Assembly: GCA_003132425.1 (NCBI GenBank)
Contig: PKXS01000024.1
Location: 19,740 to 78,335, forward strand
Length of the DNA: 58,596 nucleotides
Source of the DNA: Gammaproteobacteria bacterium
GTDB lineage: Bacteria; Pseudomonadota; Gammaproteobacteria; Steroidobacterales; Steroidobacteraceae
Direction: 5' to 3'
Position numbers and translations under genes: made by a program. The notes beneath the pieces are model-generated. The model was not told the origin of the DNA and did not search any database. It saw only the letters and a list, made by a program, of their open reading frames with translations. Shown here piece by piece: positions 37,612 to 43,656 of this stretch (its first letter is position 1; each line of letters starts with the position of its first letter).

Positions 37612-37992
37612 ATGCCGGATAATACGAAGCGCAAGATTCTGCCCGCGATCTTCTATCGGACGGCCGCAGGATCGGAACCCGTTCGCGACTGGCTCAAAGG
37701 TCTGTCTCGCGACGATAAACGCATCGTCGGTCAGGACATTGCAACCGTGGAATTCGGTTGGCCGGTTGGGATGCCCCACTGCCGGTCGCTCGCCCCCAGG
37801 CGTGGGTTGTGGGAGGTTCGAAGCTCGCTGACAGGCAACCGCATAGGCCGGGTCCTATTCTTCATCCACGAGGGACAGATGGTGCTTCTTCACGGATTCA
37901 TCAAGAAGACTCAGCAGACGCCCGATCAGGAATTGGACCTTGCCGTGAAACGCAAGAAGGAGATCGAGAATGACGGAAAAACGAAAGAATAA
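37612..37992 (+). CDS. HigB/RelE-like toxin (Gp49 family)
   Basis: This 126-residue toxin is of the phage-derived Gp49/HigB group of the RelE superfamily, which cleaves ribosome-bound mRNA. Family blocks are 'PAIFYRTAAGSEPVRDWLKG', 'KRIVGQDIATVEFGWPVGMP', 'GLWEVRSSLTGNRIGRVLFF' and 'LLHGFIKKTQQTP'. ATG 37612 begins 'MPDNTKR'; the track start at 37579 lies inside the operator. The antitoxin gene starts within its last 23 nt, toxin first, as in higBA loci. It is located inside the tRNA-Ser element. Confidence 0.88.
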   Translation: MPDNTKRKILPAIFYRTAAGSEPVRDWLKGLSRDDKRIVGQDIATVEFGWPVGMPHCRSLAPRRGLWEVRSSLTGNRIGRVLFFIHEGQMVLLHGFIKKTQQTPDQELDLAVKRKKEIENDGKTKE

Positions 37993-38275
37993 GCATTTGG
38001 GCTCTTCGTTCGATGCCTATCTCGTGGAAGAAGGGCTCTATGAGGAAGCAACTTCCGTGGCCTGGAAGCGCGTGCTCTCCTGGGAGGTTTCCGAAGCGAT
38101 GAAGAAGGAAGGCATCAGCAAGAGCGAAATGGCCAAGCGTATGAACACGAGCCGCAGCCAGCTCGAACGCCTGCTCGACCCGGATAACCCCAACGTCCTC
38201 CTAGAGACGGTTCAAAAGGCGGCGGCGGCGGTCGGCAAGCGCATGACCATCAGCCTCGCGGATGCGCCCTCGTAG
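37970..38275 (+). CDS. HigA-like XRE antitoxin
   Basis: This 101-residue protein has a C-terminal helix-turn-helix ('EGISKSEMAKRMNTSRSQLE', then 'RLLDPDNPNVLLETVQKAAA'). It overlaps the toxin gene by 23 nt. The antitoxin should bind the toxin and repress the palindromic promoter at 37581. It appears complete and ends just before a truncated antitoxin gene on the other strand. Confidence 0.87.
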   Translation: MTEKRKNKHLGSSFDAYLVEEGLYEEATSVAWKRVLSWEVSEAMKKEGISKSEMAKRMNTSRSQLERLLDPDNPNVLLETVQKAAAAVGKRMTISLADAPS

Positions 38276-38465
38276 GGCTCCTGAACCGAGCAAGCTGTTC
38301 GAAGCCGAGCGTCGCATTCACCAGGTCTCGAAGAATAACGCGTGCCATTTCAGGTTCATCACTGAGAAACAGAGTTGCAGCCTCATCCAGGAGCGCTTTG
38401 GCGAAGGCAGCGTCTCGTTCGACCCGAGCCATTACGGTTTTCTTGAATTTACGAGTTAGCGCCAT
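38250..38465 (-). pseudogene. Truncated second antitoxin-like regulator
   Basis: The first 55 residues ('MALTRKFKKTVMARVERDAA', 'FAKALLDEAATLFLSDEPEM', 'ARVILRDLVNATLGFEQLA') match the N-terminal half of a family of HTH antitoxin-like proteins. These normally continue with a helix-turn-helix ending around 'KSLHRMLGPxGNP'. Here the frame changes into unrelated 'RFRSPTRAHPRG' and overlaps the end of higA on the other strand, so the DNA-binding half has been lost. ATG 38465 follows the palindrome at 38474 by 8 nt. The partner toxin is absent. Confidence 0.6.
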
Positions 38466-38473
38466 CTCAAAAT

Positions 38474-38493
38474 TAGTAACGTAAACGTTACTA
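38474..38493. promoter_or_regulatory. Palindromic operator before the truncated antitoxin
   Basis: The sequence 'tagtaacgtaaacgttacta' has 9-bp perfect arms around a 2-bp centre and ends 8 nt before ATG 38465. It is probably the former autorepression site of the broken antitoxin gene. Confidence 0.5.
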
Positions 38494-38603
38494 TTTAGCA
38501 TAAGGCTGCGAACTAGCGCTTTTGCCCCAATGCGCCGTTTTTCGTAGGGTCCGACAGGCTCCTAGCGAATACGTGTTGCAAAAGTGATCGGACGAGGTTA
38601 ACG

Positions 38604-38621
38604 TACAACCATATGGTTGTA
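38604..38621. promoter_or_regulatory. ArsR-type operator overlapping the start codon
   Basis: A perfect 18-bp palindrome 'tacaaccatatggttgta' contains the ATG (38613) of the ArsR gene. Binding of the regulator would block both initiation and translation start. No separate ribosome site is visible, so the message may be leaderless or nearly so. Confidence 0.7.
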
Positions 38622-38954
38622 GTTCGAAAAGAGAGCGAAGAATCGCTCAACCAGCTCTTCCGTGCTTTGGCCGATGGCACGCGCCGCGACATCTTGGCGC
38701 GGTCGCTCACGGAAACGCCGTCGGTATCCGATCTTGCTGCGCGGTACGAGATGAGCTTCGCCGCCGTGCAAAAGCACGTCGCCGTGCTCGAGCGCGCGGG
38801 TCTCATTCAGAAGCGTGCAAACGGCCGCGAGCAACTGGTCTCCACCAACCACGCGCGGCTCCAGCGCGCTGGCGAGCTCCTCGAATACTTCGAATCCATT
38901 TGGCGCCAGCGCATGGCGCAGCTCGACGATGTTCTTCTACCGAAAGGAAAATGA
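38613..38954 (+). CDS. ArsR-family transcriptional repressor
   Basis: This 113-residue winged-helix protein has 'LFRALADGTRRDILARSLTE', 'VSDLAARYEMSFAAVQKHVA' (recognition helix) and 'LERAGLIQKRANGREQLVS' (wing). No metal-binding ELCVCDL-type motif is present, so it belongs to the SRPBCC-linked ArsR group rather than the arsenic sensors. Its stop overlaps the next start (ATGA). It lies in the decayed tRNA-Ser element. Confidence 0.9.
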   Translation: MVVVRKESEESLNQLFRALADGTRRDILARSLTETPSVSDLAARYEMSFAAVQKHVAVLERAGLIQKRANGREQLVSTNHARLQRAGELLEYFESIWRQRMAQLDDVLLPKGK

Positions 38955-39451
38955 TTATGCCGCTTACCTCTGTCACCAAAGACGCCGCAAAGCTCACCCT
39001 CACCGTCGTGGGCGACTATCCCGTTCCGCAAAAGCGCCTTTGGGACGCCTTTGCCGACCCGCGCCAGCTCGAGCGCTTTTGGGGACCATCCGCCTTTCCT
39101 GCCACCTTCACGCGTCATGATTTCAAAGTTGGCGGTCGCGCTGAGTACTTCCTGACTTTGCCGGAGGGAAAAAAGTGGAGCGGCTCCTGGAAGTTCACCG
39201 CAGTGCATCCAATCAGCTCTTTCGAGGCGCACGACGGCGAAGATAACGCCGAGGACCAGAACATGCCGGCGTCGATGACGTTCGCCTTCGAAACCACGCC
39301 GACGGGATCGCGTATGACCATCGTCACGCGGTTTTCAAGCGTTGAGGCAATGGAGCAAACGATTCCGGGCATGGAAGAAGGGCTACGCGCAGCAATGCCC
39401 CAACTCGACGCAGTGCTTGCTGAACCAAGCGCGTCCGCTGCGCACGCCTAG
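38951..39451 (+). CDS. SRPBCC / AHSA1-type protein
   Basis: This 166-residue protein has the activator-of-Hsp90-like START/SRPBCC fold, which forms a hydrophobic ligand pocket. Conserved blocks are 'VPQKRLWDAFADPRQLERFW', 'FKVGGRAEYFLTLPEG' and 'MTIVTRFSSVEAMEQTIPGM'. ATG 38951 overlaps the ArsR stop by ATGA. ArsR-SRPBCC pairs are common autoregulated cassettes, and the ligand is usually unknown. Its stop directly abuts the remaining integrase sequence. Confidence 0.87.
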   Translation: MIMPLTSVTKDAAKLTLTVVGDYPVPQKRLWDAFADPRQLERFWGPSAFPATFTRHDFKVGGRAEYFLTLPEGKKWSGSWKFTAVHPISSFEAHDGEDNAEDQNMPASMTFAFETTPTGSRMTIVTRFSSVEAMEQTIPGMEEGLRAAMPQLDAVLAEPSASAAHA

Positions 39452-39452
39452 C

Positions 39453-40151
39453 AAGCTGTCGGATTTCGCGGCGGGCGTGAAGCGAGCTTATGCGAGGAAA
39501 GACCGCACCAAGACACAGGAGGACCGCGACGTGGAGCTTTGCCCGCGTGCGCTCGAGGTTCTAAAGCGCCAATTGGCGCTCCGGCAGGAGTACGTCGCGG
39601 CCGGCAAAATCCGGCATCAGCACCTCTTCTTCCTCGAAGACGGCCGCCCGATCAGCGACCCGGAAATCACTCGCTGGCGCTGGAGCGAGAGCATCAAGGC
39701 GCTCAATATTCGCAGGCGCGGACCCTACCACGCGCGGCATTCCTCGGTGACCTGGCAGCTCATGCTGGGAAAGAATCTGCTGTGGGTCGCGAAGCAGCAC
39801 GGACACAGCGTCGAGGTAATGTTGCGCATGTATGCCGGATGGCTCGACGGCACAACGGAAGCCGGCATTCACGCGATTAAACAAGCGATGGAAAAAAGAC
39901 CCGATGCGCGCGCTGCATTTTTGGATTCTCGAACCGCTATTTCCGCTGTAAATGCAGCGACAAATCGCGTCACGCAAATCGTGATTCGTCCCCTGAAATC
40001 CCCGGAATTTGGCAGTAGTTTGGCAGTAGGGAAAGACCTGAGTGACTCAAGTCTCAGAAACGATTCAAAAATTAAGTGGCGGAGAGGGTGGGATTCGAAC
40101 CCACGTGCCGGAATTACCCGACCATCCGATTTCGAGTCGGCGCCGTTATGA
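39453..40151 (+). pseudogene. 5'-truncated tyrosine integrase
   Basis: Only the C-terminal catalytic part survives: 'RTKTQEDRDVELCPRALEVL', the H-x-R-H box 'PYHARHSSVTWQLM', 'LLWVAKQHGHSVEVMLRMYA' with the GHS and the nucleophile Tyr. The N-terminal DNA-binding domain and the first catalytic Arg are missing, replaced by the end of the SRPBCC gene. The ORF-track start at 39342 is in a chance frame. The last 24 or so residues ('GWDSNPRAGITRPSDFESAP') are antisense tRNA-Ser sequence, because the reading frame ends inside the tRNA. Confidence 0.85.
40077..40095 (+). repeat. Right att-like repeat within tRNA-Ser
   Basis: The sequence 'tggcggagagggtgggatt' equals 37319-37337 and covers the CCA, discriminator, acceptor 3' strand and part of the T-arm of tRNA-Ser. 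The intact tRNA on this side marks the integrase-proximal junction. Confidence 0.8.
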
Positions 40152-40169
40152 CCACTTCGGTACCTCTCC
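40077..40169 (-). tRNA. tRNA-Ser (anticodon CGA)
   Basis: The minus strand reads GGAGAGG...CCTCTCC for a perfect 7-bp acceptor stem, followed by discriminator G and an encoded CCA (40079-40077). The anticodon loop CT-CGA-AA lies between CCGA and TCGG, so the tRNA reads UCG. A long variable arm ('ggtcgggtaattccggc') and the T-arm 'gtgggttcgaatcccac' confirm a type II serine tRNA. Total length with CCA is 93 nt. Its 3' end serves as integration site. Confidence 0.95.
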
Positions 40170-40170
40170 G

Positions 40171-40254
40171 GTTAACTTAAGATTTTGGGCCGTTAACTTA
40201 AGTTTTTTCGCATTGTGATGCGATAAACAACAAGACTAGAAATGTATTTGTCAA
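40171..40254 (-). promoter_or_regulatory. Upstream region of tRNA-Ser
   Basis: Two direct copies of 'gttaacttaag' (40171-40181 and 40192-40202) precede the tRNA. A minus-strand 'ttgaca' (40254-40249) is a plausible -35, with AT-rich 'tgtttatc' about 18-20 nt further. The tRNA promoter is probably here, but the -10 is not clear-cut. Confidence 0.35.
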
Positions 40255-40359
40255 GGGTCCGTTAAGGCCGCTAAGAGTTTATTCTAGCTTATCGGTACAG
40301 GGCTCGCTTCATTAGTGCAGAACTTGGCCGCCTCACGGAGCTCTAAATAGATCACGACC

Positions 40360-41757
40360 GTGCGTAACTTCAGACTCCCAAAGCCTTGGCTTCAGTGTTC
40401 CAAACTCGCTATTGCGGTGTCCGCGGTAACCTTGCTTGGCACGTGCTCGCCCACACCGCGCTTGATCGACCAGATCAAGACGGTCGGGGAATTGCGGGTG
40501 GTCACGCGCAACGGGCCGCTGGCATTTTATCGCGGCGCGGATGATATGCCCGAGGGCCCGGAGTACGAGTTGGCGCGGCGCTTTGCGGACGAGCTCGGGG
40601 TACGCTTAAAAATCACGCCGGTACGAAGTTATGCGGAAATTTACGCGGCCATCACTTCCGGGCGTGCCCACTTGGCGGCGGCCGGCCTGAAGATACCGCT
40701 GTTGCCGATCGCCGGGGTGGAATTTGGCCCGGCATATCAACGCGTACACGAGCACTTGATCTATCGCCGCGGCGGCAATCGGCCGAGTTCTTTGGCCGAA
40801 ATCGGCAGCGGTGATCTAGAGATTGTGGCCGGCAGCTCGCACGCCAAAACACTGTGCGCGGCCCGCGATTCCGTGCCGGAACTGGTTTGGGTGGAGAACG
40901 CCAGCACGGACACGCAGGCGCTCCTGGATGAGGTGGCCGACGGCAGCATCGACTACACCATCGCCGATTCCACGGAATTCGCGCTGGCGCACGATGCGCA
41001 TCCGGAGCTGCGCATCGCGTTCGATTTCGCCGGCAGCCAATCCTTGGCGTGGGCGGCGAGTACTCGCGATCCGGGATTTCTGCGTGACTTGAATAGTTAT
41101 TTCGCGCGCCTGAACACCGACGGCGAACTCGCCGCGATCGTCAAGCGCTACTACGGTCGCTCGGAGGACTTGGATTTCGTGGGTGCGCGCGGATTCATGC
41201 GACATCTGCAGAGCCGCCTGCCGCTGTACAAGAAATGGTTCGAAGAGGCGGCCGAACAAAGCAACCAAGACTGGCGCTTATTGGCGGCCATCGGTTATCA
41301 GGAATCGAAGTGGGTGCCGACCGCGGCCTCCGCAGCGGGCGCGAAGGGCCTGATGCAGCTGACCGCGGGGACGGCGAGCGCCGCCAAGGTAACCAATACC
41401 TCCGACGCACGGCAGAGCATCTTTGCCGGTGCGCGGTATTTCAGATTGGTCTACGAGAAGATCCCGGCGCATGTGCCGGAGCCGGATAGGACCTGGTTTG
41501 CCTTGGCGGCGTACAATATCGGTTACGGGCATTTGGAAGACGCTCGTGTACTTGCGCAAAAGGCAGGCCGCGATCCGGATTCTTGGCAGGACGTGCGCGA
41601 ATTTCTACCGCTGCTGGCTCAGGAGTACTGGTACACGCAAACTGAGAATGGCTACGCGCGCGGTTGGGAGCCGGTGCATTACGTCGACAACGTGCGCGGC
41701 TATCGGGATCTGTTGGAGTGGGTCTGGGGCGGCGCCGGTGCAGTTTCGCTGAATTAA
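40360..41757 (+). CDS. mltF: Membrane-bound lytic murein transglycosylase F
   Basis: This 465-residue protein has a signal/lipobox-like N-terminus ('AVTLLGTCSPTP'), a solute-binding-protein domain (about 40-275, 'LRVVTRNGPLAFYRG') that acts as regulator in MltF, and an SLT lysozyme-like domain with catalytic Glu in 'LLAAIGYQESKWVPTAASAA' and 'GLMQLTAGTA'. It cleaves peptidoglycan to 1,6-anhydromuropeptides at the outer membrane. The start is GTG with a weak ribosome site. It is convergent with tadA, with a 4-nt overlap. mltF and tadA are also neighbours in E. coli. Confidence 0.93.
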   Translation: MRNFRLPKPWLQCSKLAIAVSAVTLLGTCSPTPRLIDQIKTVGELRVVTRNGPLAFYRGADDMPEGPEYELARRFADELGVRLKITPVRSYAEIYAAITSGRAHLAAAGLKIPLLPIAGVEFGPAYQRVHEHLIYRRGGNRPSSLAEIGSGDLEIVAGSSHAKTLCAARDSVPELVWVENASTDTQALLDEVADGSIDYTIADSTEFALAHDAHPELRIAFDFAGSQSLAWAASTRDPGFLRDLNSYFARLNTDGELAAIVKRYYGRSEDLDFVGARGFMRHLQSRLPLYKKWFEEAAEQSNQDWRLLAAIGYQESKWVPTAASAAGAKGLMQLTAGTASAAKVTNTSDARQSIFAGARYFRLVYEKIPAHVPEPDRTWFALAAYNIGYGHLEDARVLAQKAGRDPDSWQDVREFLPLLAQEYWYTQTENGYARGWEPVHYVDNVRGYRDLLEWVWGGAGAVSLN

Positions 41758-42218
41758 CGCCGCGTCTCGAAGAAGCGCCGCAGCAGTGCGCTGCTCTCTT
41801 CGCTACACACGCCGCCAAAGACGTCGATCCGATGCGCCATTCGCGGCTCACGCGGCAAATCGAATACGCTGCCGCAGGCTCCCGCCTTTTGGTCCCAGGC
41901 GCCGAAGACGACACGCGACACTCGCGCATTCAACGCGGCGCCGATGCACATCGCACAGGGCTCCAAGGTTGCATACAGCGTTGCCGCGCCGAGCCTGTAA
42001 TTGCCCAATTGAATAGCGGCGGCGCGCATCGCGACAATCTCGGCATGCGCGGTGGGATCATGCGTCGCTATCGGCTGATTCCAGCCTTCGCCGGCCACCG
42101 CTCCTCCGATCACCAGCACGGCGCCGACCGGTACCTCATTGTCCTGTTCTGCGCGGCGCGCCAATTCGAGGGCGCGTCGCATGTAGCCAATGTCATCCGG
42201 CAAATCGGCGGGCGACAC
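41754..42218 (-). CDS. tadA: tRNA-specific adenosine deaminase
   Basis: This 154-residue enzyme converts A34 to inosine in tRNA-Arg(ACG). Zinc and catalytic motifs are 'DPTAHAEIVAMRAAA' (HAE) and 'TLEPCAMCIGAAL' (PCxxC), followed by 'RVVFGAWDQKAGACGS'. GTG 42218 is supported by 'aagggg' 7-8 nt upstream; the next ATG would be 42182. The ORF track's 510-residue ORF extends through the neighbouring transporter in a shadow frame and is not real. Confidence 0.93.
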   Translation of the reverse strand: MSPADLPDDIGYMRRALELARRAEQDNEVPVGAVLVIGGAVAGEGWNQPIATHDPTAHAEIVAMRAAAIQLGNYRLGAATLYATLEPCAMCIGAALNARVSRVVFGAWDQKAGACGSVFDLPREPRMAHRIDVFGGVCSEESSALLRRFFETRR

Positions 42219-42229
42219 TTCAGGTCCCC

Positions 42230-43537
42230 TTAAGCCCGGCGCGAGTAACGAGCCAAGAAAATGACGGCATAGATCGTCATGAGCACCGCGGCGCTCAGCG
42301 CCAGCGAATGGTGAATGCCGACGCTGGCGCCGAGCAGGCCGACGCTCAGGCCGCTGAATGTACGCAATCCCAGTGCCGACATCGAGTACACCCCAAGCAC
42401 ACGCCCGCGAATCTCGCCGGGTGCATTCATTTGCACCAAGGTCTGCGCCATTGAATTGAACGCCAGTTCCATGAAGCCCGCCAGGAACAACATAGCGATC
42501 GCCACACCGTAAGCATGCGCGCGCGCAAAGCCCACGAGCGCGCAGCACCAAATCATGGCAAGGATAAATGCGGTCCGTGCCCTGGGAGGCAACAAACCGC
42601 GGCTCTCCAGCAGCAACCCGCCAGCCAGTCCTCCGGCGGCGTCGGCGGCCAGCAATATGCTGTACGAAAAGTCCGCGCGGCCGTGGCCGAGATCGCGAGC
42701 AAACTCCGGCATTTGCGCCTGATAGGAATTGCCTATAAAGAAAGATGCCGCACCGATCAGTACGGTCATGGACAGTAGTACGCGCCTTCCTGCGACCACC
42801 TTCATGGTCGACCAGACGTCGGCGAAGCCGTTGAGGGCCGGGGACGGCCGCTTCCCGCCGACAGCGGCCGCCCCGTAGGGGGCCCGGATCAACCACACGA
42901 ATAGAGGTACATAAATCAGGGCGTTGGCAAAAATCCCGTAAGCGGGCCCTAATGCCAGCAACAGGCCGGCTCCGACCATGGGGCCGACGAGGAAGCCCAT
43001 GTAGCGCCCGGTGGCGCTCGTGCGCACGGCGCTCGGCAACTGCTCGGCGGTGACGATTTGGTGGATCAATACTTGCGCCGCCGGACTCCAAATGACGCCG
43101 GCGACACCGTGGATCACGAGCAGCAACATGGCTTTCCACAGCGCCACGGAATCGCTCAAGAACATCAATCCCCAGCTCACCGAAACGCCGATGTACAGCA
43201 ACATCCCGATTTGAATGAGCCGGCGAATATCGAAGCGGTCGGCTAAGCCGCCACTGAAGCCGGCCAGCAACAAGAACGGCACCCAATGAGAGATGACGGC
43301 AAATCCGCCCAACGCCGGCGAGTGAAATTTCTGAAATATTACCCAGTAGCTGATCACGTGTTCGATGTTGTCGGCCATCATCGCCGCAGTGGCGGCAAAG
43401 AAGTAAATCCGGAAATCACCGTTCTCGAACGAAGTAAAGGCGCGGTGCTTGCGTCCAGGCGCCGGCGCGGAAGTGGTATTTGAATTCAATTTTTCTGAAT
43501 GCCTCAATGGCGATCGAAAACCAAGTCCACGCAGCAT
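42230..43537 (-). CDS. MFS exporter (DHA3/EntS-like)
   Basis: This 435-residue, 12-helix permease has 'FENGDFRIYFFAATAAMMAD' at helix 1, 'ISHWVPFLLLAGFSGGLADR' followed by 'FDIRRLIQIGML' (motif A region), 'GRYMGFLVGPMVGAGLLL' and a C-terminal half with 'FMELAFNSMAQTLVQMNAPG' followed by 'EIRGRVLGVYSM'. This is the pattern of enterobactin- or macrolide-exporter-like proteins. Its stop is 12 nt from tadA's start, so the two are probably cotranscribed. The first ~35 residues are weakly conserved and the start could be further in. Confidence 0.85.
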   Translation of the reverse strand: MLRGLGFRSPLRHSEKLNSNTTSAPAPGRKHRAFTSFENGDFRIYFFAATAAMMADNIEHVISYWVIFQKFHSPALGGFAVISHWVPFLLLAGFSGGLADRFDIRRLIQIGMLLYIGVSVSWGLMFLSDSVALWKAMLLLVIHGVAGVIWSPAAQVLIHQIVTAEQLPSAVRTSATGRYMGFLVGPMVGAGLLLALGPAYGIFANALIYVPLFVWLIRAPYGAAAVGGKRPSPALNGFADVWSTMKVVAGRRVLLSMTVLIGAASFFIGNSYQAQMPEFARDLGHGRADFSYSILLAADAAGGLAGGLLLESRGLLPPRARTAFILAMIWCCALVGFARAHAYGVAIAMLFLAGFMELAFNSMAQTLVQMNAPGEIRGRVLGVYSMSALGLRTFSGLSVGLLGASVGIHHSLALSAAVLMTIYAVIFLARYSRRA

Positions 43538-43656
43538 AATTCAACCTGCGGAGGTTGCTTCAGGAATTTGCATATTGGCGCCGCGCTGACGCAATCCTTG
43601 TAGAATGCCCTCTTCAGGACCGCTTGCGCGCGAAAATCGTTGAAGCCGGGGGATTC

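Noticed and set aside
39342-39452. N-terminal part of the 269-residue integrase ORF
   Set aside because: It lies in an off-frame of the SRPBCC gene and has no recombinase similarity. Only the part after 39453 is integrase-like.
40080-40151. Peptide 'GWDSNPRAGITR' as a protein domain
   Set aside because: It is the translated complement of the tRNA-Ser gene, a common artefact, not a conserved protein motif.
41754-43286. A single 510-residue minus-strand ORF covering tadA and most of the MFS gene
   Set aside because: Only the last ~154 residues are TadA. The rest is an off-frame shadow of the clearly coding 12-TM transporter at 42230-43537.
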